Part shown: in pieces, positions 1-17,292 of the stretch
How the letters are laid out: each line of letters starts with the position of its first letter
How positions within the stretch are numbered: the first letter of the stretch is position 1
Origin: Prunus persica
Taxonomy: Eukaryota; Streptophyta; Magnoliopsida; Rosales; Rosaceae
NCBI RefSeq assembly: GCF_000346465.2
Contig: NC_034013.1
Coordinates: 15,441,757 to 15,505,756 of the forward strand
Direction of reading: 5' to 3'
DNA length: 64,000 bases
Made by a program: the position numbers and the translations under genes
The notes under the pieces: generated by a model
Database searches by the model: none
Told to the model about the DNA's origin: nothing
What the model saw: the letters and a program-made list of their open reading frames with translations, nothing else

Positions 1-274
1 CATATATAACCAAACTCCCCCATTGCAGTTCTAAATATTTTAATTAATTCCCTAAAAAAAAAAAAAAATCAATTAATAACCATGGAAACTGTCCTGCCCT
101 GCCCTGCAAATTAAAGCCATTACTTCAACCCAAGCAGTCTGGTAGGTCCAGTTTCACACCCCCATATAGGGCTCAACCTTTGCTACATTAGACATCAGTA
201 TAAGAAAAATAAACCCAACAAAACAAAAAAAGCAAGAAAGCAAGGAAAGGTGAAGAATTTTTTTTTTTGAGAGG

Positions 275-1936
275 ATGGCAATGGAAGCTGAGAAGCTAAA
301 TGTTGTGATTTTATGTGTTTTTGTAATTGCAATAACAATCCCAACAACAGTGAGGGCAAACATTGCGGATTTTGATGAGCATTGGCAGCAGAGAGCCGCA
401 GAAGCCAAGAAGGCCGCCCATGAAGCCTACCATGATGATCCTATAGCAGTCACCGAGCATTTCAACAAGCAAGTCCTTGAGTAAGTTCCTTGTTGTCACA
501 CAAGAAACCAGAAATTTTAAACACATTTTGATTTCTTGAACATTGATTTTTTGTTGTTGTTTTGGGTTTGAAAATGTTGATCATCATTTACAAGCAGCAC
601 CTTCGATTATGCAAACAACACAAGAAGGAACTTGAACCAGAAGTACAAGGGTCCATGCATGGCTACAAACCCTATCGATCGTTGTTGGCGATGCGATCCA
701 AACTGGGAAAAAAATCGCAAGAGGCTAGCCGATTGTGCCCTTGGCTTTGGGCGCAAGGCAACTGGAGGGAAACTTGGACCAATATATGTGGTCACAGATA
801 ACACCGACGCTGACCTAGTGAACCCGAAACCCGGCACACTCCGCCACGCTGTGATTCAAAATGGGCCACTTTGGATCATATTTGCTCGGGACATGAGGAT
901 AAAGCTGACCGAAGAGCTTCTGGTGGCCAGTGACAAGACCATTGATGCACGAGGTGCTAACGTGCACATCCTCGATGGCGCCCAAATTTCATTGCAGTTT
1001 GTGAAGAATGTGATCATCACCAACCTCCACATCCATAACAACAAGCCTGGAAATGGCGGCATGATTAGGGACTCTATCAATCACTTTGGACAGCGCACGC
1101 GTAGCGACGGAGATGGAATATCCATGTTTGGAGCCACAAACGTTTGGATAGACCATGTCTCTTTGTCAAATTGCGCAGATGGGCTCATTGATGCCATCCA
1201 AGGCTCTACGGCCATCACCATATCCAACTGTCACCTCACCAATCATAATGATGTAAAAATCCATCTGTTATTGCATTTTACAAAACTAACCCCATTTGTG
1301 AAATCATGCGTGCTACTGATTATATATATTGTGCAGGTGATGTTGTTTGGTTCAAGTGATAGCAACTCTCAGGATCAAGTGATGCAGATAACTCTGGCTT
1401 TCAACCATTTCGGGAAGGGGTTGGTTCAGCGGATGCCAAGGTGCCGGTGGGGATTTTTCCATGTCGTCAACAACGACTACACTCATTGGCTTATGTATGC
1501 CATTGGTGGCAGCCAACACCCTACCATAATTAGCCAGGGCAACCGGTTCATTGCTCCGTCGAACCAAGCGACTAAAGAGGTACATATACTAGTGTTAGCA
1601 CAAGCACAAACTGGTCTCTACACCAAATTTGTTTTATATCTAATCACATATCAAAAAAACAAGTCGTGGGACTTGTTCCTTGAACTAATTTTGAATGCTG
1701 TCCTTGTTGTTATGTAGGTGACTCATAGGAACAATGCACAAGAGGGCGAGTGGAGATCATGGAATTGGAGATCAGAGAATGATCTTATGATGAACGGAGC
1801 ATTCTTTGTTCAATCCGGAAGCCCCATTAGGAATCTCCCAAAGGCAGATATGATCCAGGCAAAACCTGGGTCATTTGTGACCAGGCTCACACGCTTTGCC
1901 GGTCCTCTTAAATGCGTTAAAAATAAGCCATGTTAA
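275..1936 (+). CDS. Pectate lyase, PL1 family, LAT59/AT59 (pollen-type) subgroup
   Basis: Four exons joined by phase: 275-480, 598-1252, 1337-1579, 1718-1936, giving 440 aa. Residues 1-28 form a signal peptide ending near TTVRA, so the enzyme is probably secreted to the cell wall, where the family cleaves de-esterified homogalacturonan by Ca-dependent beta-elimination. A Pec_lyase_N segment ([16 protein letters not shown]) precedes the parallel beta-helix. Visible motifs are [10 protein letters not shown] and [16 protein letters not shown], which carry the calcium-site aspartates, and [20 protein letters not shown], with the catalytic arginine region. Having W rather than H after RCR fits the LAT59/AT59 subgroup, whose known members are mostly pollen or floral genes; pollen expression here is inference. 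All splice sites are GT-AG and no break is seen. It is convergent with isochorismate synthase. Confidence 0.93.
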
Positions 1937-2640
1937 TGCGTATGTGGGAATAAACAAAAAATGAAAATTGTATATAAATGTATGAAGCTCAAACTGAACC
2001 CTGTTCAGAAATAACAGAGGTTGTAGCAGTAGACAGTGAAGAGTAACACTGTCTTCTTATTGCTTTTGTAGTTTCAATTATAGGGGGATCTGACAGTTTG
2101 GGGAAGAAGGGAAAAATAAAGGCTTAGAATTGGGAGAAACAATGCAATTGATATAATTTCTGATTTCATCGGTTGATTTAATTTGTTCTTTCTAGTCAAG
2201 ATATGTACTTTGATATGTTCTACAACTCGACTTTCTCATTCATGGTGAAGAAATGGTTTGAACTTATGAATGGTGTGGCAGCAACATGTTCTTAGGATTT
2301 ACTCACGCTATTGTTACGAGTCGTGCTTTCGTGGCTTTTATTTACACCAAGCCTACTTTTTGGTTTCAAGTCATCATCATGCCAAGCCAATTTCTGAGCA
2401 AAAGAAATATGATTTAATGGAAAAGCATATTGTTGTCCCAGTCAGAGCAGATGAACATTCTAGGCATGTCCAACTCATTGGTATTTGCTTTTCAAATTTA
2501 TTTTTACATATCAAATCTCTTTTATGTTGTCATTGGGAAAATCATCCCAAGAAACAATCAAGAAAGAATAATAGTCATTAAAGAATTCTGGCTAACAACT
2601 TCAGAACCACCGACCTTTTCACTTGATAGTCCTTGCAACA
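1937..2640. other. Convergent 3' intergenic region
   Basis: This stretch lies between the stop of the pectate lyase (+) and the stop of isochorismate synthase (-), so it should hold both 3' UTRs. Small open frames near 2270-2650 show no recognisable domain. I see no gene in it. Confidence 0.6.
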
Positions 2641-6476
<3,836 letters not shown>

Positions 6477-6660
6477 GAGATAAAGAAGAGAGAGCTTTGG
6501 TCTCAGCTGCCAATAGTTGATGGAAGACAGAGACTTGGTGGCTTATTGCTCTGCTTCAATTTGCCAATAGTTGATGGCTTATTGCTCTGCTTTATAGTGT
6601 TTTTTTTTTTTTTTTTTTCTGACAACATATGCGGAGACAGAGACTTGGTGGGTAAGGTGA

Positions 6661-6666
6661 CACGTG
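6661..6666. promoter_or_regulatory. G-box CACGTG upstream of isochorismate synthase
   Basis: The palindrome CACGTG lies about 185 bp upstream of the ICS start codon, a usual position for a bZIP/bHLH site. Whether it is used is not shown by the sequence. The rest of 6477-7139 holds the presumed ICS promoter and the 3' side of the next gene, with a T-run at 6600-6618. Confidence 0.4.
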
Positions 6667-7139
6667 TGAGAGCATGTTCGTAATCCAGTCTCAGGACCCA
6701 AAAAGGTTGGTGTCTTTAACATTACCCAAACAAAAAAGTTGGTGTCTTTTTTATTAAAAATTCCTTCATAATAAAGAAAGAGCAGTTCAAACTTCAAATT
6801 TACCGGTAGTGTATACTTTTCAAGTTACCTCCAGACCCCAGTTAGTAAATCACATTGAGGTCTTAGGAAATAAATAAATTTCTGTTCTCATTCATTAGTA
6901 TCCAATCAGCCTCAAAATTGTTCATACATTTAAGGCTTCGATGGTGTAGAAAATCAGTCTCTGGTTTTCCACCGAATTTTACAGCATTCTCCTCCAATGA
7001 GATTACAAATCAGAGGGGTTGATCCACCTAATTCAAGTGTCAATAGATTACAACAACAGCTAAATTGACATATTAACAACAGAAAACGATATTCCAACAA
7101 CACTTTCAAGGAAAGAATCCTGACACCTAGAACTAACTA

Positions 7140-10100
7140 CTACTCCTCCAAACCAAGTCCACCAATCCGCTGCCGCCTCCTGTCAAAAACAGCTTTGAAG
7201 GATTCACGTTCTGCTCGAAGTTGGTCTTCGAATACGTTCTGCCTCTTTGATTCACCACTGCTATGGGTTACCGGGTTCTCTTCTTCGGGTAATGGATTGG
7301 ACTTCTGCAGGTGTTGGAAGTAAAACACAATGAGATCATTTTGCTGGCCCTAAAAAGGAACAGATGTAACACACGGATGGTGCATACACATATGCTACAA
7401 GAACCATACTCTAAAACAAGAGGGAACCTTGTATTTCATCAATTAGCCAGGAAGAAAAGAAAGTACTTTAACAAACATGAAACTACATCTAACTAGTATG
7501 CGACTCGAACCCACATGGCATACATTAGTAATTTTATGATAATCTAAGTAGCCTCTACTGATACCACAACAATGATAGTGAGGTAACAAACCAAGTTGTA
7601 TCCAGAACCCGGTCCAATCACCAAAGACAAGACATTCGCCTTCTTTGCTGCTGCTATTGAAAACCCCGTATTGCCAACCTGGAGGAAGGAAGACCAAGGT
7701 TGCAACAACTAAGAAATAAAAGTACAAAACAGGGTTGAAATAAAAAGGCATTTAAGTTGTAACAAAACCAAAATCCAAAAGTAATCATTCATGAGAGCTG
7801 GTTGCACATTTTAAGAAAAAAGCCTACCAAATCAAAGGCCAGCCACCACCCATGCATAAAAAGAAAACTGAAAACCTTAGTTATTTGGTCATTCAGGTGA
7901 AAAACCTTGCGCAAAAACACCACTATAACCGAGATATCTTTCTTCTAAAGGATAGCCTAAGAGCCAATTCTATCACAGAAAGTAACTATACAAGCGACAA
8001 GTGGCAGCCTATAGTTTAAAATTCACCATTACTATTCCATGCCATCAACAGAATAACAGACAACTTATTTCAACTAAGCATTTACATCACCAAATGATTG
8101 GGTGAGATAACATGTACCTGGTCACTCCAGCATACAGATTTTCCTCCCATGCGATAAGCTTGAATAAGTCCAGAAGGAGTATTAAAGTTACCCTTCACAC
8201 CTTCAGTTTTTTCAGTATCATCTTCATCTAATATTTCTGACCATTTACTCCTGCCTAGTTCTTTCACTTCCACAGTTGGATGGTCTTCTTCAGCATCCAA
8301 GCTCTTCGCACCCTTGGAAGAGCCTAAAGCGTAAGATTTACAAAACGTTATCAACTCAGGTTGCCACAGCCATAATTACTAAAATTGAAAAAAATGAAAA
8401 GCCAAAATTACCATTATGAGCATCATCTTCAGCAGGAGGTGCTATGATCTTCTCAGGCTTTGTTTCTTGAAATCCCAATAGACTATCATTATCTGCGTCT
8501 TCAGTATCCATGTCCACCTGATAGATATGATACGAAATATGGATTGATACCTAACACCACATTACGTTTATTGTTCAAAATAAAAGAAAAGAGAGTCAGA
8601 TGTGATTCAACTTGCCTCTTGAATGTCACTTCCCTTCAGGTCATCTCCATGGAATAATGACTGTCAAACCAGCAATACACAGCATCAAAACAAATCCCAG
8701 AAGCAAATGCAAGTGAAGATAAAATACTAGGTTTTGTAGAGAAGTGGTACCCCCTGCCCCACTCCCCCCAGCTTTGAACCTTATGGAGTAGTATTTGGAC
8801 CCCCAAAAAGGTAAGGAGGGGTGTAGCAGAACAAGAGGGTCATCTGCTATTGTGTAGCCTGCTAATGGACCCAAAAGAAAATAGTTTCTTTTACATTCAC
8901 AACTTAATGGCCATCCTAACTGTCTGGCCCAAAAAATTTATGGGCAATCTCTTGAAAGCAGAATTTTTATTTTTTTCTTTCCTCCACCCCCTAAATGATC
9001 AGGGTAAGAGCACTAGCTGGACTCCACAGTCAACTGCTTACACCTACAACTGATGTTTGCTTTGAGCTCCTCCATCCTAACCCAAACCAAAAACTAAAGT
9101 TAAATGACAACAAACCTTGGCATCCAATTGCAAGTATATGGATGGAGCTTCCTCCCATAGTCCGGCCATCTTCTGTATGTCATCTTGGGTAAAGCCGTGC
9201 ACATTCCTAGCTGCGCAGCCCTGACATGCCAATAAATTTCAAACAAAAACTTCAAAAAGAGAAGAAAAAAACCCTTTTCCCACTTAATGTCTAATGTAGG
9301 CTTCCTTCCAAGAAAGAGAATTATCAAATTACAGTTATAACAACACACATAGATAATACTCACCGCAGGATCCTTATATGATGCTTCTAGTATATAAACT
9401 TCATATCCTGAACTCTGTGAAGAAAACAAGGAACAATTAGTGAAGTGAACAAATAGACGATGAATCCACAAGTCTAGTATATGATCATCAACCACCATTT
9501 TTTTTTCCTTTTGGCCATAATTCAATCACATTGGATATTGAAAACCTAACCGTCATACATTTCCACAAAAACATCAGAGTAATATTGCAATACTAGTAGT
9601 AAAGAGAGGAAAACTGATTCCAGATGGAGAAATTAAATGAAATTTCGTGCATGGTGCCTGCATTGATCAGCTTCCTTATGTAGGCAGAGAACTCACACAA
9701 AAGCACCACAAAATTTGATAAATTGGACCAACAAATGAAAATGGAACTGCCTAAACTTAAACCCCACCTTGTAGCCTAGGAAGTGCGTAAGTTACATAGA
9801 AAAACCCGACTCTGGAAATCCAAGCTACACCCATATGTAGTTAGCTTCAAGACTAAACAAAGTCCCTCTTGCAATGTCTTATCTTAAGACCATAAGAAAT
9901 ATAATTTCATTGATCATAGTCAATTAGATTATAGAGCCCAGAACAAGATTGGTTCCAGAACTGGTGCTTGTTAGATAAACCATCAATGATAGAAAAATAC
10001 ATTCAAATTTAATATAACTTCTTCTTTGATATGATCCGGCCTACAAGTCCTGATCAAATTTAACCCACAATTTGGAATAATGAACCTTGCACAATATGCA

Positions 10101-13100
10101 TAAGATTACAGCCACTGCGTGTTTTTAACTACATTACGGCATTGATAATCTAGGATAGTGACACATTAGCAAATTTTTCACTAGCCCTTTAGATAAAGTG
10201 CCTGAGCTACAATGGATCAGGTCTACGAAACATGATGCCAACCCCCCAGTTTCTCATGAAAATGGTGAGTGCATTTCAAAAATAGAGTCGACACTTCAGA
10301 ACACATGGCAGAGGTTGTGAGAAAGAGAGAAATGAGGATATACCTTTGCAATTGCCCAAAACTGAGCAAAATCAGCTACCCGCAGATTGCGGTCATCCAC
10401 TAAGACGAAGCACACATACCACCAACAAAAGGGTCAATTTCCGAACAAAACTGCATCTGTAGTTAGTGAAAATGAAGGCAGTGGATGGGCACTGCATCAC
10501 CACTTAATCTATAATTAACTAGATCATTTTTCTTACTAAATGTACTGGGCAAGCCAGTATAGCTAGAATAACCTTTAATCAGTTTGTCTTCTTAACGCCT
10601 CAGGAGAAGAAAATCTTTTAAAATAATAGAGGACACGTTTGGAATCCTATCTAAACGACAATACAGGCAGGTCATTTATGCACCCATGTTTAGAGGAGAC
10701 GTGTCTCAGAGCTGGTGCTTACCACCAGCTCAGAGTGCGCTACTTGAATCAAAGTACACACTGCCTAAACATCATTGGACAAAAAAAGCTGTCACCAAAT
10801 TGTACACGAAATTTGCAAGTAATTCCATCTGGAAAATCTTTGAAATTCCCAAGCCATTATAAATGGCTACAGAAAAGGGGGAAAATGTAGAGATATAAAG
10901 TTCGCTGTTTTCTGTCATTTGTGAATATCAAAATTGGAAGTCATACCAATTATGAAGGTGAAAACACCCTCCTCAAGGGTCTTCTTAAATGCCTTCAGCA
11001 TACTCAACCGATAAGCCTGCGGGGAAGACATGATAGCGTTACAATTCGATAGAAATTTATATGAATAAGAATAAAAATAAAAATAAATCATAAATCATAC
11101 CAGGCCTGCCAAATCATAACGGGCTTAGAAAAAACTAGAGGAAAATAATACACACGGTAATTTAGAGCCTATATATAAAAACCACAACCCAAACCCACCC
11201 CTCAACCAAAAGAAGTTCCACCAAATATTTCCCTTTTCACTTTCAGAACTTGAAATTAGTGCCTAAAATTACCAAAGCCAACCAACAAACTTTATTCTGG
11301 AACTCATGCAGGAAAGGCTGATGAAATCAAACTCTATACAAATGCAGCCTATTTATTCAACAGTGCCGAATACAAAGTCCCACGGGTAATATTGCCTGAT
11401 GCGACAGAATCAACATAAACCTCCCTCCAAAGATAACATAATCATAGAACAAAAAATTCCAAGAAAATAAAACATGAAAGACATATCAAACCAAATTTCT
11501 AAAAAGTTTCGGATATTTTGAATTGCATTACCTCCTCCATTTCAGGTTCATAACAATACTCCATCACCTTCTTCAATACTCGCTTCTTGCCTCTGGCTGA
11601 ACTTGAAGATTTTGAAACATCGCTTTCCTCACCCTTTAGGACAAAAGATAACACTTGGTTAAAATTCTCTCAAGTACTCAAAGAACACTAATGACGACCC
11701 CAAGAGAGAGTAAGAGGAGGCAGAGAAAAAGAGGCATGACAAGATTCTACATAAATTAATCAGGACATTTTTGTAAATGAAGGAAAAAAAAAGAAGAAAC
11801 AACAAACCTTTTCTACTTCTGTCATAAAATAATCATCCATAGAATGAATTCGTGGAGCATGACCACCATTTTCAACCTCTAGGTCGCGCAACACCTTTGC
11901 TAAGTAGCTCTTTCCACTACCTGATATTAAATGCATCAGATGATTTCCAGAATACGGCCAAAGGTCAAAAACACAAAAAGCAAGTGAGATGGCAAGGGAG
12001 CTTCTATAGTTTTCGGCAGTCACGTCATCATGCTTACAAAACATATTATACATACAAACTTTGGTACCTGGAAGCCCTCGTAGGATTATCACAAAATGAT
12101 CAGGACGCGTGAGTCTATGTGGCTGCTTAAATAAGTGGGAAGCATCAATTACTTTTGGCTTATCCAAAGATGACTGCTTCCGTGGAAATGGATGTCCCTC
12201 TCCATACTGCTTTGATGATATTTGATGGGAAACATGAGATTCCTTGGGAATTACGAAAGAAAAAATGGTTTTCATCAGAAGGCTAGAAGCCCAAAAGAAA
12301 AACGCAACCCAAACAACAGTTCAAGATAAAGCACAAAAGCATATGAGGAACCAACTATACCTCCATGGCAAAACCAGTAGAAGCATGTGAAAATGGCTTA
12401 TTATGGAAATAAGGCTGCGCCAGGGAACGGGCTTCATGAATTGGTGGATAGGCTGAAGGCATCATTGATGAGGAACTAAAGGAAACAGGAAACAATGAAG
12501 AAGACGATTTTGATGGCGGGTCCATTGGTAGAGGAGGTGGTGGAGAAGTGGGAAGAGGAGGCTGCCCACTGATTGACCGAGCAGCTGGCATATGACCTGC
12601 ATTGTTAGAAATCAAGCCAGGGGAATGAAAGTAGCCTCCATGTTCGTTCGTATTTGGAGTGCCATGTTGATGACTCACAGAATGCCTCTGCATTCCATAG
12701 GGTTGTGGTAGCTGATTGTTATGGTCATAGTATGGTGCACTCGTCCCAGTATGTGCTTGCCAACTATTCACATGGGAATATTGTGCTTCATTCACAGGCC
12801 TAGAATCTTTACTTTGAAACTGTTGAGGATTGTTGCTATGGTAATTTTCATTACCAACTTCAGAATGACTAAACTCTTCAGTTTGAGAATGGGGGAAACT
12901 CCTATTAACACTAGGTTTACTAGAATCCCCTTCAAAAACTTTACTTTCTTCAGCATACCTATTTGTATCGCCATTCGGAACGGTACGACTACCGGAAACT
13001 GAATTCACCCCGCCGTGATCACGAATTAGCTTCAATCTTCTCTCATCCTCCGGCGTAAGACTCGCATTTTTCGGGTTAAACTCGCTCTTTAAACCCAAAA

Positions 13101-13494
13101 CATCGACTCTCGGCCTCTTAAAGTTCCTATCACCATCACCAATGTACGCATTGCCGCCATATTCATATGGTGGCGGTGGCGGTGGCGCCAAGCCATCTCT
13201 ATACGGAAATTTGCCATAGGTGTCTGCTTCAAAATTAGGGTTTCTCTGCCACGGCCTCGGATTTTCAAACCCATTAGTGGGGTTACCCATGAATGGGCTC
13301 TGAGTACCCACGGGTCCTATATACGGGTCAAAACCCGGTCTTTGGAAGGAGTGACCTGAATCGAAAGGGAAGATAGGATTTTGATTGAAGGGTGGATGTG
13401 GAGGGCAAAAGGGGAAGTGAGAAATAAAGCAAACAGAGCAGAGGGAATCTGGGATTGGCGGTCTAGGACGCCATTGTTGGTGTTGAGGGTCCAT
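7140..13494 (-). CDS. YLP motif-containing protein 1-like P-loop protein
   Basis: Thirteen exons: 13494-12361, 12242-12068, 11920-11808, 11633-11532, 11016-10947, 10399-10344, 9414-9364, 9220-9116, 8660-8616, 8517-8412, 8323-8118, 7678-7592, 7304-7140, giving 804 aa. Residues 1-378 are a long Pro/Ser/Asn-rich, probably disordered region starting MDPQHQQWRPRPPIPD. Near residues 434-441 there is a Walker A motif, GLPGSGKS, split by an intron inside the glycine codon. Then follow VDDRNLRVADFAQFWAIAK and YEVYILEASYKDP, typical of the YLPM1/ZAP3 nucleotide kinase-like domain. The C-terminus (RSKWSEILDEDD, FDRRRQRIGGLGLEE) matches the family pattern. Animal relatives are nuclear RNA/phosphatase-associated proteins; the plant role is not established. 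One intron uses a GC donor (8615-8614). Introns of several hundred bases (7679-8117, 8661-9115, 9415-10343, 10400-10946, 11017-11531) hold nothing I recognise. Confidence 0.87.
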
Positions 13495-14393
13495 GAACTC
13501 CGGTTTGAGGTAAAAAAAATTAAAAATTGAGATTTAGAATCTATAGAATTTAGGGCTGTTAGGGTTTCGAACCACTCAATTAAGAAGAGAAGAGGAAGAT
13601 GAGTCTGCCGCAGAAAGCATGGTCCTTTAATGAATATTCAAGAAAAAAATAAGCTGAAATTGTTTCGGACTTCCAGTTGGACTGTTGGAGGAGAGAAAGG
13701 TAAAGCGGTAAAATATTTCGGTGCACGTGCGAAGATGTGGCATTTTGTCATGAACCGCCATCCACGTGGCAGTGTATTAATGGACCAATGGAAAAGTATT
13801 TTCATCAACCAAATACAAAATATGCTTGAAGAAAATTCATCAAATGGTTTATCAAATATATAGATCATGTGTGTTCAATTCTATCTATTCAGATTTCAAA
13901 CAATGATGCTGATATACATATGTGAAAGTGTCAACTTTTGTAAAGTAATAATTTTTCTAAGAACATATAGTAAAGATTTGAATAGAAAGAAGATGAAAAA
14001 ATTGAGTAAAATTCAGAGTGTGATTCTTTTGGTGAGAATATATATGTGTTCTTATTTTTGATATTGAAAATGATATCAACTAAATACATATTACATGCTA
14101 ACCTCAAATACATATTTGTGGATAACATCAATTTATGTATTAAGTTGTTCTTGCCAAACTTTTCGAAATTATTTCCTTATTGAATTATGTCACTAATTTT
14201 GCAAATTGTTGGAAGAATTTGATCACGAGTACGGTATATGGATTAGAACTTGGTATATGTATAAGTATAATACATGTATGACTCAGTATATGAGTATAGT
14301 TTACTAATTAGCAAAAAGTGGTAACAAATCTCAGCCGTTGGATGAATTGAAAATGATCCAATGGTGATATTTGCCAGAGAGTAACAACAACAA

Positions 14394-14450
<57 letters not shown>

Positions 14451-15148
14451 TTGGAAGTAAGACAGTTCAACACTGTAAGAGTCGTGTTTTTGGTTGGATA
14501 AAGGACCTCCTTGGCTTCTTGATGGCATTAGGGAGGAATGGCTTCAAGTTGTTTGATTTACTTGTAGTATGTTTGACCCTTTTGTTTAGTAAATAGCATG
14601 CGGTGTTTTTTATTTCTTTGTTATTTCTAAATGATGTATGAAAGATATTTCCAAATGATTCTTTATATTTTTTTTATTATAAAATAAATCAAGTTAATTT
14701 AAACCAAACTTAATTTGATTGGAAAAATATAGTTACTTATCCTATAATAAACCTCTCAAACGTGAAAAAGAAAAAAACTAAAATTGAAGTTAATTATCCA
14801 AAGTCAGTTAGTTACTTCTCAAACAAGAAAACTTATTGAGGGGATTGGAAATAAAAAAAAACTTTGAGCCCATACAAAAAGGGTTGATCAGGATTCAAGA
14901 TAATCTCTAGGAATGTAACAAAAACACCGTCAAAGAGATGTTTTAACACACGACTTACGTCTTATCTTTAGTGCATAAATTGGAATAAAAAACAACATTA
15001 TACTAACAACAATGAAATTATTAGAACCTAAAACAAACATAAAAGATGGATATATGAGTGAATTGCAGCGAAGAATAAAAGAAGTTGGATTGGATTGTCC
15101 TTGTTCTTTTCGTTCCACCTTGGAACAGGTTAGCTCCACTTTGTTCTA
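13495..15148. other. Intergenic region, promoter side of the YLPM1-like gene
   Basis: A G-box (CACGTG) lies at 13763-13768, about 270 bp upstream of the YLPM1-like start. The rest is AT-rich with one (CT)n tract and shows no gene. It extends to the 3' end of the DUF2828 gene. Confidence 0.5.
14397..14447. repeat. (CT)n microsatellite
   Basis: About 25 uninterrupted CT units in intergenic DNA. Open frames across it are artefacts of the repeat. Confidence 0.95.
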
Positions 15149-17184
15149 TCAGTCGACCACAGTGAGAGTTTGATACTCTTTGTCACTAATGACTGCTTCC
15201 ATGAGATGGTGCAGGTCCAATTCTCCACCGTTGTCCATGAAGGACTTGTATAAATGAGTGGAGAAGCCACCCAACAGCGTGAAGCCTGGATGTCGTCTAC
15301 AAATCCAGGAATGCTGCCCCGAGTGCAAAAACAGAATGTGTGGCACCGCATCATCCCCGTACCCTTTGTCCTCATACTTGCTTTGTATTGCCTCGAACAA
15401 GCTCCGTAGTAACTCATACTCACATACTCAAAGGAGCGGCTAAATAGTGGTGGTAGGTCGGCGAACACAATCACCTTCTTGATCATCTGCTCTGCCTTCA
15501 AATTCTCATTCACACCTATTTCCACAATCAAATCAAACAACTTCTCCAGCTGCCTGGTGTTGGAGGCCGCATTTATTATATGCCTATAACATCCTTCATC
15601 GGACTTCAAGTATCTGCTCGTGAATTTGAACTTGGACTCAAGATCATGTCCTTGTATCAAGTCTAGCTGACATTTTCCATCACTAGTGTATTTTATCATC
15701 TTTCCTTTCCATGGCTCTTCACTCACTTCAGACAACAGAATTTCCAACCCAATCGCAAAACACTCGGGTAATTGGCCCACCACCAACCAATTTTTGAATT
15801 TGCCCAAACCGTCCCCCTCCTGGATTTGCTGTTGCTTTATGTCCTCCACCATTGCCTTCCAATGAAGCTTCGCCACTTCCCCGACATCCTTATCTTGTAC
15901 ATATCTTATGATCTCATTCGGAAGCAAAGCATTCGGCTTTATTGTGCCAATGCCGCCTCCTGCTGCTACTTTCACCTCCTCCAAATACTTCTTAACCAGG
16001 CTTGGGCCTTCCACACCACTGAGACCGCGACGGCTATAGCGACGGCGGGATCTACGAACGTAGTAATTGGTCAAGGGCACCAAAAACTGCTTCTTTAGCC
16101 TTTCCCACTCTTCTGATTGATCTGATTCTGGCGGGCAAAGCCTCCTCGCAATGCTTTCACGCAGAAAAATAACTTCGGTGAGGGCATCAAAGTCCTCGTC
16201 GTTGTTAGTACAACACACTGCCGCAGATACAAAAAGATTAGGATAATAATATTCCCCGTCATCGTCATCATCATAATAATCATCGTCGTCCTCTTCCTCT
16301 TCCTCTTCCTCTTCCTCGGTGTCACTATTAGTGAAGTAATCAGATGGCATCAGTTTCAGCTTCTGCTGCTTCACTTTGTCTATCTCAGACCTAAAATGCT
16401 CCACGAAAATATCTACAGCCCGGTCGTGTAACAATCTATAATCGGGGTCACGGTCATACCTCTCAGGATGAAGATGCAGACTCGCAACAGAGTTGTCGTA
16501 TAGGCGGCCGCCTCGATTCTCAACCACAATGACGTGCAGAATTTGGACAAGGATATCCAATCTGCGAACCTTGGGCAAGTTGGCAATAGAGTGGAGGTTT
16601 CTAAGCAGAGTCTTGGGGTGGTTCTGGTGGAGCCAATAGATGGCCGTGTCGAACTTTCTATAAGAAAAATATTTACGCTCGTCGTTGAAGATAAGCTTGA
16701 GGGTGGTAAGGGGGTCGTGGGACCAGGCCAAGGGAAGCACTTGCTCCAGATATTTAAGGCAGGGGTTAGTAACTGCGGTAAATGCTCTGAGGGAGTTGGA
16801 AAAGAGATCAAGGCAGGGGTCGCCGGAGGAGGAGGAGGAGGAGGAGGAGGAGGAGGAGGAGGAGGAGGAGGGGATTAAAGGGCAGATGTTTATTTTATGG
16901 TCAATTAAAGGGCAGCTCTTGTTAATGGCGATGATTTCAGCGTTGGGGTGGGAAGCCATTAAAGGGCAACTTCTTCTTCTTCTTTGGATGCTTTGGATTG
17001 GGGTTGGGGTTGGTGTGAGTGCAGCTACTAGTAATTTGCCTTTGCCTTTGCCTTTGCCGGCGACATGGACAAGGTTTCGGAGGCATCCTCGTCCTGCTGG
17101 TTGGTTCGGATTTGGAACAATCCTCGCCCTTGTCAAACACACTTGCCCAGGAACCACTGCTTTATTCGTCTGAATCATCATCAT
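15149..17184 (-). pseudogene. DUF2828 protein gene with C-terminal frameshift
   Basis: One long exon starting MMMIQTNKAVVPGQ. It carries the DUF2828 core (NPCLKYLEQVLPLAWSHDPL, AIYWLHQNHPKTLLRN, KLHWKAMVEDI). The family pairs this core with a C-terminal von Willebrand A-like domain; its biochemical role is unknown. Low-complexity tracts are poly-Ser (GGA repeat on the plus strand, 16826-16871) and a long Glu/Asp run near 16260-16318. The first frame holds as far as about 15430, giving NLKAEQMIKKVIVFADLPPL. It then leaves homology and runs on to a stop at 15130. The rest of the vWA-like tail (SKYEDKGYGDDAVPHILFL to TLTVVD) is in another frame, ending at 15149. The switch falls on an exact 8-bp tandem duplication, 15415-15430. 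A real lesion or an assembly error are both possible. A (CT)n tract near 17206-17221 lies in the presumed leader. Confidence 0.75.
16826..16871. repeat. (GGA)n coding microsatellite (poly-Ser)
   Basis: A trinucleotide repeat inside the DUF2828 gene. On the coding (minus) strand it encodes a run of serines. Plus-strand poly-Gly or poly-Glu frames across it are shadows. Confidence 0.9.
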
Positions 17185-17292
17185 CTCTCAATTGAAATTT
17201 CAATTGCTCTCTCTCTCTCTCTGTGCTTGAGTCTCTGAAGTCGGTTTTGTTCTTTTGTCGGAGGCGAAGAGACCCTTTTTTTTTTAAAATTT

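Noticed and set aside
15407..15432. A short intron to explain the DUF2828 frame change, since the coding strand reads GTGAGTATG there
   Set aside because: The extra sequence is only 8 bp, far too short for a spliceosomal intron. The exact 8-bp tandem repeat is the simpler explanation.
16534..17173. Plus-strand poly-Gly and poly-Glu frames
   Set aside because: They are shadows of the GGA repeat that encodes serine on the minus strand of the DUF2828 gene.
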